A DNA stretch of 64,000 bases from Aporrectodea caliginosa (taxonomy: Eukaryota > Annelida > Clitellata > Crassiclitellata > Lumbricidae), in the NCBI GenBank assembly GCA_020284085.1, contig JACEVL010000336.1, positions 69,501-133,500 on the forward strand, given 5' to 3'. Shown here in pieces: positions 9,660 through 21,134 of the stretch. The notes under the pieces were generated by a model that ran no database searches, was not told the origin of the DNA, and saw only the letters and a program-made list of their open reading frames with translations. Position 1 is the stretch's first letter, and each line of letters starts with the position of its first letter. The position numbers and the translations under genes are program-made.

Positions 9660-10850
9660 GTTTCGAATCCCTTTTAGTAATAATAGTCCCAGGTACAACT
9701 AAATATACCGAGATTACGATTACGATACATGCATCCATACATTACTCTGGTAAAGCAAATTCAACGTCACTGTAAAAATATATCTCTCTTATCAAATCTA
9801 TTGTTAGCTTACCTAATTAATTAATTAATATATAGAGTTTAGTATAAGATAGTTAATTACAAGTTGCGTCTAGTTAATAGCTAATTAAGTGGCTTTAATA
9901 GAAAAGGTAAAAACTGTCAAATGAGCTGTTAAGTAAGTAAGTAAGTCTGATGCAACAGTGACGTCACGTGATATGAAAGCTGATGCGTTACTTTGACGAC
10001 GTAATCAACTGACAAATGAAAGCGTATCGACGCGTTGAGACTTGAAATTTTTTAAAGAGCAAGGGAGTCGATCGATTTGCGACGTTCCAGTGCAGCTGTT
10101 GAACGACGTTTTCGTTAGATGATTCGGCGATTTCGAATTTCATAACAACTATTCATCTTGCGAGTGATGGTGGCATCGTTTAGGTGGACTTTAGTCGAAT
10201 GTAGGAGTAGTCGTTGACGTGTGAAAGACGTTGACGGACGATCTATTCGAAGTCTACCTGCAGACGTGGAACGGTTGGTCTTATATCGTTTGCGTATGGT
10301 TTGATTCGAACAGCGAACGTTAACGAAGTTCAGACTTCGTACTGTAACCTGAAATCAAGTGACACGGTTTTGTCTTGTGCCGGCTTGTTGGTTGACGTGA
10401 TGAATCTACTCATCCATTAGGCCTAACTTCGACGTTTGAAGAAGTGTTTGGAGGAAGAAGCATCGCTACGTTTCGCAAATGTTTCGCCGTGTCGCTTCAG
10501 AAGAAGAAATACCTTTTGCCGAAATCAATTCCTTTCGCTGAAACCAGTTTCTACGAACTTATCTGCGGTGTCGTCGAAGCAAGACTGAAGTTTATCCTGA
10601 AGACTCAGATAAGCTTATAAAAATCTATATCATATGGCAATTAACGCCACTCATAGGTAAATAGGTTTTTATTTGTATTGTGAATTGATTGATTTGTCTA
10701 TATTTAAATACAAATGCAAGACTTTCCTACAAACAAGCCTAGCTTTTTCGACAGTCATTCATTACTTGATGTGATGCAATGTTCTTCTCTGCCATAGTGT
10801 ACGCAGCAAAACAGCAACTAATTTACATTTGGGCTACAGTCACCAGTCCT
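9660..10850. other. No recognisable gene; unique-looking DNA
   Basis: Segment 9696-9785 repeats 8637-8727 (ACATGCATCCATACATTACT..), and a third diverged copy is near 11150. From about 9950 to 10640 the DNA has moderate GC and no match elsewhere in the window, but all frames are short. I see no splice-bounded exon that I can name. Confidence 0.3.
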
Positions 10851-11420
10851 CAAAACCGTCAGATTTCGTTTAACAATGGATAATGCGATTGTGTTGTTAA
10901 ACACCTTTAAAAAAGTTTCTACCGACGATATAAATAAAGAAATTTGGTACCGAATTTATGTTGATGCTACATTGAAGGGTGATCTCGATTTGAAAGGCTC
11001 TGTTAGCCAAACGCAACAGTTGAAAACTGTTTCCTACTAATCGTAAGCTCGAAATTACTTACTGTTCTGATTGAGCGCCTGTGACTTGGTTCGTTCCTTC
11101 TACCTAACCCTCTCGGGCGCTGCATCGAAATCTCGAGATAACGATAGCAACACATGCATTCATAGCGATACATACATTACTCAGGTAAGGCAAGTTCAAC
11201 GTCAACGGTCCTGAAAACCGTCAGATTTCGTTAAAAAGTGGATATTGCAATTGTGTTGTTAAACACCTTTGAAAAGTTCTCTACCGAAGATATAAATTCA
11301 GAAACTGCGTATGGTTTTCGAATTATTGACGTGTAAGGTCAACTCGACTTGAACTTGAAAGGCTCTGTTATCCAAACGCAACAGTTGAGAACTGTTTCCT
11401 ACTTATCGTAGCCTCGAGTT
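10849..11420. repeat. Direct duplication of about 200 bp containing a C module
   Basis: Units at about 10849-11050 and 11208-11418 share AAAACCGTCAGATTTCGTT, GTTGTTAAACACCTTT and GTTGAAAACTGTTTCCTACT, with a period near 355 bp. Divergence is visible at many positions. Confidence 0.6.
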
Positions 11421-11687
11421 TACAAAAGCGCCGTCTTAGAAGTTGAGCGCAGGGCACCAACTTATTCACGAGCGCTGCGTAGCATGAGAAAAATCGTTTG
11501 CCATATATACCGGCGACAATGACGGAGACTGATAATCTTACCTGTCTATCGATTCTGTTTTGACTGAGTGCCAGTGAATGAGCTCGCAACCTCTACGTAT
11601 CTTTTTCGGTACATGCATATTGCATACATTATACTGCAACGGAATCTATGAGCAAACGAAAGTATAACTGAATGAATAAATGGCTCA

Positions 11688-11795
11688 TTTACACATGACA
11701 GAAATTTACACATGACCGAATTTACGCACGAACGAAATTAACCTATGACTGAATTTTCACATAACTGAATTTCTGCATGACTGAATTCATAATTG
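11688..11795. repeat. Minisatellite of 17-18 bp
   Basis: Variants of TTTACACATGACCGAA are repeated about six times head to tail. Confidence 0.65.
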
Positions 11796-12124
11796 GCTTC
11801 TGAATGACTTACCTTTACGAGCTTATTATGTTTACGGCCATTGTCATGGAATCTTCTGGCATAAAACTGTTCATCTGTCTGCCCACCTGTCTACCTATAC
11901 GCTCCTTGGCAATTCAGGTAATCGTATGATGAGACCTCTCTCAATAAAACCATGTGCTGTCGTTCATGAGTTCCCATCCTAGACAGCAATTGCCTACACA
12001 CAGCATTGTAAGGTCTCTTTTGACGCACTATAATTATTAAAATATCCTGATACATACATTCAGTTCAAAGATATTATACGACAGCTAATCAGTAAGCCTC
12101 ATCGCGTGGATTGTTTTGTGGTCA

Positions 12125-12300
12125 GCGTGATGAACTGAATAACGGAGAGGTCGAGGGTTCAAATCCCAACCACTTTTGAACGCACCTTTTGAGAATGGGT
12201 TTCTGTTGCCTATTAAACAACTCAGCCAAAAATTCGTATTATGGCCGTACGATTTTGGTTAATTAATGAAGTAACGGCGAGGGAGAGGACTGACCAAAAG
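12125..12300 (+). repeat. tRNA-like SINE fragment
   Basis: GTGGTCAGCGTGATGAACTG followed by GAGGTCGAGGGTTCAAATCC gives an A-box-like and a good B-box-like element. The downstream part (GGGAGAGGACTGA) matches the region near 7225, where another weak tRNA-like head occurs. Confidence 0.45.
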
Positions 12301-12514
12301 AAATAAGATGCTGATGTCAAGATATTGTTGATATAATTTAGCATCGATGAAAAATTGATGCATTATTATGGTTATTATGTCACTTGTTCGCAAACGTTAC
12401 ATATTTCAAAGGCCACAAAGATGCCATTGCAGAGGGCCTCTGAGTTTGAGTGCCACCGCGCTGGCCATTTCATCGGTGCAAGCCAAAGGCGTACCTTACG
12501 ATAAAGTAGTAGTT

Positions 12515-12720
12515 TCAGTTTAACGACACTGTGTGATAACAAAGATCATTAGCATTCCCTCCATCTTTATCTAGGATTGGGTATGGCACTGCCATAGAAC
12601 GATCAGTGACGAAGTTTACCTAACGATGGATGGATGGATCCTGAGTTTTACGGCAGCTTATGACAACATAGACCGTTTCCGCCGACAAAATATTATTTTG
12701 GCATATTACAGCTGAATAAA
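12515..12720 (-). mobile_element. Repeat B remnant and mini-retroposon A with 11-bp target duplication
   Basis: A diverged B copy at 12515-12615 precedes a repeat A copy at 12628-12720. The A copy is bounded by perfect repeats TACCTAACGAT (12617-12627 and 12721-12731). On the minus strand it ends in a (ATCC)n tail, visible as GGATGGATGGATCC on the plus strand. Confidence 0.7.
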
Positions 12721-13119
12721 TACCTAACGATATAACGCGACTGAGGAATTTCTAAGATCCAATGAAGACGTTTTAAAGGTGTCTAAGTAGAGCATTGCAT
12801 TATCGAAGGTTTAACTACATCTAGCGACCAGAGTTCTATGTTTTATAAGGAATAAGACCCAATTTGACACATAGGCTATCCTTTACTGAACAGGAGGTTA
12901 AAGTAAATATTTATGCATTGACAAAAGACATAAAGCAGTCATAAGACATTGTGCATGTGCTAAGTTTTAACAGTGAATAAGAATTACTTACATCGGCTAG
13001 TAAAATAATTATGACAACAGCTTAGGGTTCAATAGGCACTCCAAAAGGGACATCTCCCGCTATAATACAACATCGATCAAACGACAGTAACATCTATCCA
13101 TATACGTTCGTACTTTTAC

Positions 13120-13340
13120 GGATTACCTTCCACGGGCATCATACCAGCGGACGATCCCTTACTTGTTACCGGGACCTTCGGTAGTTTAACCATCACTGAC
13201 TAGTGATCCCTTGTTTTACTTTTATCTATTATTATTTTTATTGTTCTCTTTATTTGCGTGTATTATGTGCACTGTGTAACTTGTTGCGGTGTGTCAACAA
13301 GGTTTTTCAATAATCGAAAATACTATACTATATAATGCAG
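13120..13340 (+). repeat. LINE 3' UTR-like segment
   Basis: TAACTTGTTGCGGTGTGTCA then CAACAAGG.TTTTCAATAA resembles the 3' end of the nested LINE fragment at 15120-15417 (GGTTGCGGTGTTCC..AATAAACGAAT). No coding portion remains. Confidence 0.35.
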
Positions 13341-13529
13341 GGGCCTACTTACTATGTGATTAGTGTCAGCAAGATGACAGTAGCGGAGTTGACAACGGGC
13401 GGATGTAAGGGGATTTGCATATAATTGGACGACTTAACTACAGAAGATTATAGGAAGACAAACACTGTACTGGGAGCAAATTGCAACATACTTCTACGGG
13501 CAGTTACAGAAAAGAAGCATGACCTGAAT

Positions 13530-13760
13530 GAATCTGTAAATGAAACAGAAAAAGAACTTAAATTTGACGTTATGCAATGTGGCTGAACGCAAGCGTTTTG
13601 CAAGAAATGAATTAGGCTTTAGCTGTAAGAATATTGATGGGTGGTTATTCCATAATACAGGGCCTTGCAATTTTATTGAAAACTTATGTGCATTAGTTCC
13701 TGCAGCTATGCATCTATAAACTGTTGCTTCTAGTGAATATATAGGATGCAGTACATGAGT
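13530..13760 (-). pseudogene. LINE polymerase C-terminal fragment
   Basis: The minus-strand translation contains FSIKLQGPVLWNN and FLAKRLRS. The pattern FS..Y.GP.LWN.IP......F..KLK is the C-terminal tail of several CR1/Jockey-like LINE polymerases. Only about 70 codons are left, within a frame running to 13841. Confidence 0.5.
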
Positions 13761-13859
13761 GAAGCAGGAGGATTTAAGACGGATTAGCTCCGTTGATCTT
13801 TCCAATGATAGTTCATGGTGATGCAATGGATCCGTTCGCAAGTAATGCGATAGAACGCG

Positions 13860-14235
13860 ACTGACGAATTTCTAGGATTAATCAAAGCCATAAAAGAGGT
13901 GTCTAAGGAAAGCGTTGCGTTGTTGAAGATTTCACGACATCTAGCGACCACAGTTCAATGTCTTATAAGCGATGAGCCCGAATTTGACGTAAATTCTTGG
14001 CTGAACAGGAAGACAATGCAAAGAATAACACATATGGGTTATTAGACGAATCAGGTCCTTTGATATTCCCACTGACAGTGTACTCAGTATTGCTGCATTG
14101 GTTTTGGGGAGGGGCGCAAGTGGAGCTGGCAATTAGGAATTTTTTTTATGGCGGGGAATGTAATCTCCGATCTCTCGATTGGCAGTCGAGCACCCTAACC
14201 ACCACACTCCAGCTCACCCCACATTCAATGCATAG
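13860..14235 (-). repeat. Composite tRNA-headed repeat (as at 55-460)
   Basis: A C module (AGAGGTGTCTAAGG near 13893), a LINE-like middle (minus-strand LHCLPVQPRIYVKFGLI..KTLN) and a degenerate tRNA-like head near 14160-14230 are in the same order as in the copy at the start of the window. Confidence 0.5.
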
Positions 14236-14349
14236 CGGATGTTCATACCTTTCCGAAATATCTAGGAAAATTGTATGGCACCCAAATGAGTTGCTGACAA
14301 CGCAGAATGATCTATTATCCATTGCATTGTTGCTGTCCGTGTAATCATC

Positions 14350-14755
14350 AGCTAGTAGTATTTTCAGTTTAACGACAAATGTGATAACTAAGATCATTAG
14401 CGTCGACCTCCTCCTTTACCCAGTCTTGGGACTGGCACTGCCAGCCAAAAAGTCATGAGACAGCACTGCCAGAAAACGAGCATTGGCAGAGTTGAAATCA
14501 TCAGCTGTATGTATGTATTTCCTTTTAACGACTAGCTATGTGGTAGCAGAGACCATTAGCGTCGCCCTCCTCCTTTATCCAGGCTTGGGACTGGCACTGC
14601 CAGAAAACGAGCATTGGCAGAGTTGAAATCATCAGCTGTATGTATGTATTTCCTTTTAACGACTAGCTATGTGGTAGCAAAGACCATTAGCGGCGCCCTC
14701 CTACTTTATCCAGGCTTGGGACTGGCACTGTCAGAAAGCGAACAGTGGCAAAACA
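14350..14755 (-). repeat. Three repeat B copies in tandem
   Basis: B copies start near 14355, 14517 and 14640. The last two are part of a direct duplication of about 123 bp that includes the spacer ATCATCAGCTGTATGTATGT. High identity of the last two suggests a recent local duplication. Confidence 0.6.
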
Positions 14756-14934
14756 TAAGCTGAAACGTAACTAAAGCATTCACAAAGTCGATCGAAGTCG
14801 TTTTAAAGGTGTCTAAGTAGAGAATTAAATGATTATTTGTCCAGCGTTTAACGCCATCTAACGACTTCCTGAGCAGTTGACGTCATCCTGATCTCACCTC
14901 CCAATGTTAAAAATAAAATCGCAATCGTAATCGT

Positions 14935-15570
14935 ATTCGTAAATCCAGTATTTATATGCGCCACTCAAGATCAGAGGCGCTTCCTACCCGGGCCAGTGTC
15001 TTTCTTCACTGGTAAAGAGAGAGACTTTCAGGCGCTGGCGGAACTGGTCAAAAGATATAGAAGAATGGTTCAGGTTAGTGGGACCTACAAAAGCGAAACT
15101 CCTAAAACTGGGCTGTAGATCGGTTATGCGATCCAAGACTCATGTGCTGCGATCGGTCTTTCCTGCTACTAATATCCGTCATCATGATCTTCGACCGAGA
15201 CCACATAACTTTCAATTGCCGCCCAAAGATGACAGACATTTCATCTCGAGGTCATTGTTCAGGAGTCTAATGTTGCCCCGATGACTATGTTGCCCCGTGC
15301 TTGAACAGTGATTTAAATTGAATAATTTGCTAATTTGTAACTGGTATAACTATTTCTGTAATGGGTTGCGGTGTTCCAACCCAGTGTTTCGTCAATAAAC
15401 GAATATTATTATTATTATTTAGAAGTACTAACCCGCGGGACAACCAACTGACCGCGGGTCGAGGACCGAATGGACCAACGACTGGGCAGAGAAGATACTG
15501 GGGTACCATATGCCCTGTGATAGCGAGAAACAGAGCCAGCAAGGCACGATGACACCCAACTGGGTTGCAG
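14935..15570 (-). pseudogene. L2-like LINE 3' end, split by a second LINE fragment
   Basis: The outer parts (14935-15119 and 15418-15560) match the LINE end at 22560-22920: GCGCCACTCAA, GGGCCAGTGTCTT, CTGGCGGAACT, then CCGCGGGACAACCAA. Between them lies an unrelated plus-strand segment of about 298 bp. The 22.6-kb copy shows the uninterrupted arrangement. Confidence 0.65.
15120..15417 (+). mobile_element. Nested 5'-truncated LINE 3' end
   Basis: The plus-strand frame reads LRPRPHNFQLPPKDDRHFI, a pattern seen near the C-terminus of some LINE polymerases. It is followed by a UTR with AATAAACGAAT and a (TTA)n tail. It interrupts the LINE on the other strand. The target duplication is too short to call. 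Confidence 0.5.
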
Positions 15571-15837
15571 GGAGGATAGTATACACTGTTTGGTGAAACG
15601 TGGTGGATTACTGGGCCGTTGACGTCGACCTAACTATTCATCTAACCTACTGGACACTCACGCATCACATATCGAGATAACCAAACTGACGAATTTATAT
15701 GATGATTCGAAGGCGTATATAAAAGGTGTTTAAAGAACATCGTATTATCAATGGTTTAACGCCATCTAGCGACCTAATGAACCTTACAGGTCGACCTATC
15801 TATCCAAAAACTTATGCGGATTAGAGAGGGTCGTTTT

Positions 15838-16430
15838 GTGGCGAACCGTGGTTGCGCAGGTGACCCTTCTCCCATTTCCCCGATTCCCTGGTAACCCGTA
15901 TTCCCTCCGTGTCCTACCGTGTCGACGGTGTTTATCTATCCCTGCCTTCTGCAGTTGCTCGCCGCCGACCAGATCGCCATCGCTCTGGTAACCTGTCCGT
16001 GTTCCCTACCTCCCCCACATCCTGAAGGTTATAAATAGAGATGAGAGAGGAGAGAAGGGGCGTTGTTGTGTTCTCTCATAGTGGTTCGAGATCTGACTTA
16101 GCTGTAAAGTGTTGAAGTACTATACAGTGTTCATTGCGTCGTTACTACAATAATTATATCTAGTCATAAACCAGTGCGTGTGTGTTGGCATAACTAAGGA
16201 AGTAAGTTACTGTATACTATGTACTACATACGCTGTATAAACTCTAGAACTAGACTATAATAGTTGCCATTACCGTGAATTTATCGCCGGCTCATTTTCC
16301 ATTACCGAGGTATTATTGCGACAGTAAACCCATTACCGCGGTAAAACCGCAACTGTTGTCCCCATTCCCGCGGTATTTACCGCGGTCACCGCGTGGAAAT
16401 TCCCCGTGTCACTCTCTACTGTCAAAGCCT
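15838..16430 (+). promoter_or_regulatory. GC-rich insert with TATA-box promoter-like sequence; possible solo LTR
   Basis: The repeat consensus GCGGATTAGAGAGGGTC..TT is interrupted here by about 590 bp of different composition. TATAAATAG at about 16031 lies about 30 bases before GTTGTGTTCTCTCATAG, where initiation would fall. Further on, 16270-16400 holds palindromic variants of TTACCGCGGTAA. This layout (upstream pyrimidine-rich part, TATA, short leader) resembles an LTR. No second LTR, primer-binding site or gag-pol frame is seen, and TG...CA ends and target repeats could not be fixed. Confidence 0.3.
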
Positions 16431-16439
16431 ATCATGTCG

Positions 16440-17280
16440 AAGTATGTTTAGTAATTTCTTCAACGATACTGTGTCATAATGAGCATGGGTTTAACATCGC
16501 CTCCTCCTTTGTTCAAGCTTCAGACTGCCAACAACAGATGGCAGCAGGTTATTGCGTTGTGTAGCGGCATCTTGTGACCACCAAGGACCGTTAACTTCGA
16601 CCTTACTCAACGACTCAGCAACACCAAATTGATCATATGGATTGGATTGGATCCAGAGTTGTTTAATAATGGCCGTTGACGTCGACAGAAATTATTTTGA
16701 GCAATTGTCATTATTCCTATGGCATTAAACAGCTTACAACATTTTTACATTAATATCGATTATGTGCAGTTTCAGAATTTATATCATTTGAAGCAAGCGT
16801 TTTAAAGGTATCTATGACGGGCACAGTATTTTGATTGTTTATCGACATCTTGTGGCCGCCGAGGACAGTTAGTGTCGACATTACCATGTATATTATGTGA
16901 AACGTTATAATTAACCGGCGATTGATTGACTAATTAATGTTTATCAACACTGTTTCGAAAAACATAGATGATTCGTGTCGCACACCTCCTTTTTTCAGAC
17001 TTGGGACTGGCAGAGCGTGAATAAGGGTAGTGGCGCAGTTCTAAGCGGCCATAAGAAGCAGTTTTTGAATTGTTGGCTTGGGAAGAATGCGTGTTAGCGA
17101 CTGTCTAAGATAAAGAACGTATCATTTTGCTCCATGGCAGAATATTTGAACCGTTCTTCGTGATTTGGTAGCTGTTGGGTTTCCTCAACCGATTGGATTT
17201 AAACCGGGCTGATAACAATTTACGGCTATGGTTTCGTTTGAAGCGAGAGTCCATTCATTGATTTCATTCACTTATTCGTT
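16440..17280. repeat. Module remnants, no gene
   Basis: A B-like module (16470-16520), C modules with GACATCTTGTGGCCGCC near 16850, and an A-like form (GGATTGGATCCAGAG near 16641) are present, all diverged. Confidence 0.4.
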
Positions 17281-17326
17281 GAATACGAACACTTATATGG
17301 CGCTCCTCCAAGATACCTACTCGGAG

Positions 17327-18165
17327 GTTCAATGACAGTTCATACCGCGACATTTAATACCACGACAGTTAACACCGGACAAATAATCCAGATCACACTT
17401 AATCCCGATGACGTTTAATCCCTACGACATTTAATCTCACGAATTTTCATACCGCGACACTTAGTGCTAAAAAGTCAAAATTTTAGTATGATTTAGTTCA
17501 ATTTAAAAGCAATCACAATCACAGTTTGAATTAGTTAAATTAAATAAAAGCAATCACAATTGAACAGCATCATGCACTATTTATGTTCTGATCGTTACGA
17601 GTTAGAAAGATGTGACATGGCCCGAAGGAACAGGAGGATTTCTGTTTTCCCGTATGACGCTACCACTGCTTCGACTCGTTTCTGCAGTCTAGCATACATC
17701 TTTCTTGGGGGATGTAGTAGCAGCTTGTAGTAGCAAGGCTTTCTGCTTGTTCATGTCTTGCTTGATGCCGGTCAGGAACGTCCACATCGTTGGGTGATGA
17801 CAGTAAAAGAGCGATTGTAGCCCATGGTGCCATCCCTCAACAACGTTAGTCGTCCGAGCGATGCCGTCGATAGATGCGGCATGCTGGTTCCACAAGATGA
17901 TGTTAAGCAACACAGGGCCGTACGTCTGAGACAATCTGAGACGCGCAATTCTGTGACAAAATTCGTACAATCTGAGACGCGTACATGTTCAATCGTACAC
18001 TCGATGTACGTGTATTATGTCATGCCATAATTGTCGTGGTATGAAATGTCTTCGGTATTAATTGCCGTTGAATCAAGTGTCATTGGGACTAATTGTCGGA
18101 GGGACTAAATGTCCGGTATTAGGTGTCGCGGTATTAAGTGTCATGGTATTAACTGTCCTGCTACC
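17327..18165 (-). mobile_element. Mutator-like (MULE) element, 839 bp, with 9-bp target duplication
   Basis: TACTCGGAG is present at 17318-17326 and again at 18166-18174 (the match can be extended to 13 bp). The two ends are inverted repeats built from tandem 17-bp units (GACATTTAATACCACGACA type): left 17333-17465, right about 18030-18157. A frame with a MULE-type transposase signature lies inside on the minus strand. A 9-bp duplication and long inverted repeats are standard for Mutator-like elements. Confidence 0.75.
17585..17970 (-). pseudogene. MULE transposase C-terminal remnant
   Basis: The translation gives RTTNVVEGWHHGLQSLF then HPTMWTFLTGIKQD, matching the conserved R.NN.VE.WH..... 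HP..W.F...L..E segment C-terminal to the DDE core of MULE/Phantom transposases. A frameshift near 17693 hides the continuation LQKRVEAVVASYG and LLFLRAMSHL. The DDE core and zinc finger are missing. Confidence 0.7.
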
Positions 18166-18480
18166 TACTCGGAGACGCTCCCGACCGAACTACGGCGATA
18201 AAGAACAGTTTTCAGATGATTGTAACAGGAGTATGCAGAGTCCCTAGTTAAGAACACGCAGATCTGAAGGAAGGTTATTCCAAGTGATCGGCCCAACCAC
18301 TGAAAAGAATCGCATTGTGTCTTTGAAGTGCGTGCAAAGGGAACAACAAGTTCACCCCGAACATCAGTGAGAATATTTTTCCCGACCAGCCAAACCGTTA
18401 GCAATTGATCAAAAAGTACTCGTCTTAGACACCTTTAAATCAATTCCTTCAGAGGCTATAAATAAAGTAAATTCATTTCA

Positions 18481-18780
18481 TCGGCTGTAGTATGCCAACA
18501 AACTAATCTTTGTCGGCGGCAACGGCCTCTGTTGTCATAAGCTGCCGTTAAACTGTGGATCCAATCCAAGCCATCGCCACTGTTCGCTTTCTGACAGTGC
18601 CAGTCCCAAGCCTGGATAAAGGAGGAGGGCGACGCTAATGGTCATTGTTACCACACAGCTCGTCGTTAAAAAGGAAACACACACATCGCTAGTTCTAAGA
18701 GCTGTAATATGCCAAAACTAATCTTTGTCGGCGGAAACGGCCCATTTTGTCATAAGCTGCCGTTAAACTGAGGATCCATC
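18481..18780 (-). mobile_element. Array of mini-retroposons A, B, A
   Basis: A at about 18483-18565, B at about 18572-18675, and A at 18696-18780. The last is flanked by CATCGCTAGTTC (18684-18695) and CATCGCAAGTTC (18781-18792), a 12-bp duplication with one change. All three have the same orientation. B is followed by CATCGC and preceded by CATCGC, which may be a short duplication of its own. Confidence 0.7.
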
Positions 18781-19007
18781 CATCGCAAGTTCACATCGAA
18801 GATTTATTTATTTATTGCGTCGGAAACAGAACAAATAACAGTACACATTATGACAGAATCAGATCAGTCACTGCGCAACAGGAAGCCAGGAAAAATCTTA
18901 AAGCTTATAAATTTAAGAGGATTGATGCCGTGTTCACGATGATAACAGCGCCATAGAAATCATTCCGATTGGATTAGATTAGATTAGATTAAATTAGCTT
19001 TCTTTAA

Positions 19008-20069
19008 CCCTGCGACTACCAGTGGGGTCAAAAATGACCCCAGAGGTAGTTTGCACTAGTGCTGCTCACCCCCCATAAGATATATCTCAATGAAATTTTA
19101 TGACTTTATAGGTAATCCTGTTTTGTACAAAATTCCAAGTTTTATTTTACATTTTCTATCACCAGATGGCGCTGGTATAGCATTTATACACTGAGTACCA
19201 GTGGGGTCATTTTTGACCCCAGTGTAAACTGAATAATTCTGACATATGTAAAAATAACAAAATGCATTTTTATTGAGCTAACATTGATTTTAAATGTATT
19301 TTAACAAATATAAACTATTATATATTGTTTACTTAGTAAATTTATTGCCAAAAATGTTGACAGTCTGCTAACAGGTTCAAACTAGTTGTGAAAAAAACAA
19401 TTCTAAAGGAAACGGAAGTGGATAAATAAGGAAGGCAGTGCAATCTATGGTGAAACATGGAGTGATATATCTGACAAACCTAGAAATGAAGAATATATCT
19501 GACAAACCTAGAAATGAAGCAGTACAGCAAAAATGTAGAGTTTAGACGTTGTTTCAGCGACAGCATGACTAGAAATCGGTTCCAGAAATTATCACGTACC
19601 CTTAGATTTGACGATGTGGTGCGTAGAATAGAAAGTCAATATCCTAAACAACTTGCACTTATTTGACAAGTGGACAAAATCATAAGAAAATGATAAGAAG
19701 TCGAATATAATCTGTGCAAAAAGTTAGCGCAATTATGTCGTTCTTGCCGAGTATACCTGCATAAACTGTAAACAGTAACTGTAATGACCGGATATTGTAA
19801 ACAGTAACTGTAATGACCGGATATTGTCAATACTAGTTTTGAACATAGAACACTCGAACACTTTGAACACTAATCTGAAAATATTAAATTAAAAATTTAT
19901 TCATTTCAACAGCCTAATCATGTTCCAAATACTTTACTAATAATTATTTGTTTTCATGGCAATAAATAAAAATGTAAAAAACAAAGAACTTATTGTAAAA
20001 ATTGTGTTGGGGTCATTTTTGACCCCACTGGTACTCAGTGTATCAAAAAAAATTCTGGTAGTCTGAGGG
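19008..20069 (+). mobile_element. piggyBac-like element 2 (internally deleted)
   Basis: TTAA repeats at 19004-19007 and 20070-20073 bound a 1062-bp copy of the family at 980-1993. Here the termini are better inverted repeats: CCCTGCGACTACCAGTGGGG on the left and the complement of GGTAGTCTGAGGG on the right. The transposase remnant (MTRNRFQKLSRTLRFDDVV at about 19567) has a stop after the LALI segment. Two internal direct duplications, about 19465-19518 and 19766-19825, make this copy longer. Confidence 0.85.
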
Positions 20070-20199
20070 TTAAAATACCAAAGATTTACTAAGGCGAGGG
20101 GTGCTGTCGATTTTGGCGGTCAAAGCCTATTAGGCCTACCTTATGTCCTTTCGGTATTATTAGATACATTTTCATTCGTAGCGGTAGCTACTATTTAAC

Positions 20200-21130
20200 G
20201 ATATAGCGTCATGAATAGCGTCACCCTCCTTAATAATCCAGTCTTCGGACCGGCATCACCCAATGGTAGAGCAGTTTTCCAGTGTGTATCACCATTTCGT
20301 GCCACCAAGGACCGTTCTCTTCGACCTTACCATATGAGCGTAGGTTGTGTGTCAACTGTGGCGATTTATTTAGAACAAAGTTTAACGTGGTCATATGACA
20401 TCAAAATTTATTTCATAACGTCTTTGATACATGCAATGTGGTATCTGATGCGAATTCAACAATAATATTATGTAGCAGCAATTGTCTTGTACAAGAAATA
20501 TTTTTAAAATTAATTCTTCATCACCATGCATAATGTACATTTAATTCTTAATCTATTTATTTCAGTAACATTTATATATTTTACAAATTTATAAGACACA
20601 AAATTTTAATATGACACTCTTATTCCACTTTTGAATTTTCAAGAAGTTATCAATCAGTAAAAATCAAGCATTATTAAAGAAATATATTCAAACAGTGAAT
20701 ATGACAATTCTTTATAATTTATTATGCTACTGCGTTGATAATAAAAGAGAACCGAAACCTCACCCGAGATTTTCAATCTATTACATTTAATTTCATTAAT
20801 ACAGCTTGATTGATATTTGTCACAAATGTAAGTAAGACATGAAATTTATAATTTTTGGTACATTTTACTGAAGTATTTGATCATTTCAATCACACAACAC
20901 TATCATAATATAACAAAATATTTATAACAGGACTCTAACATAGCCACAGCATGTATTTGTTATAGCATATCCACAAAAAGTCTACACTGTGGCGATAATG
21001 TATTGGCTTCATTTATAGTGTCGACAGAATGCGTATTCAATGTGTCCAAGTCGAGCATTGTGTTATCTGATTGCTTAACGACATTTGGCGATTGGCGCGC
21101 GATGCATAATCCTAATAATTATATATGTGC
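20200..21130. other. AT-rich DNA, module at the left edge, no gene
   Basis: 20190-20330 carries a B/C-type module (GCGTCACCCTCCTTAATAAT). 20460-20990 is very AT-rich without a repeat or coding frame that I can recognise. A C module is near 21030-21090. Confidence 0.3.
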
Positions 21131-21134
21131 ATTT

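Larger units (their letters stand above)
17285..18410 (-). pseudogene. L2-like LINE 3' end split by a Mutator-like element
   Basis: 17285-17326 and 18166-18410 are two parts of one LINE end on the minus strand. The inner part translates to LVVPFARTSKTQ followed by a degenerate tail and S..GSVSE, as in the copies near 24.4 and 60.3 kb. The interruption is the 17327-18165 element. Confidence 0.65.
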
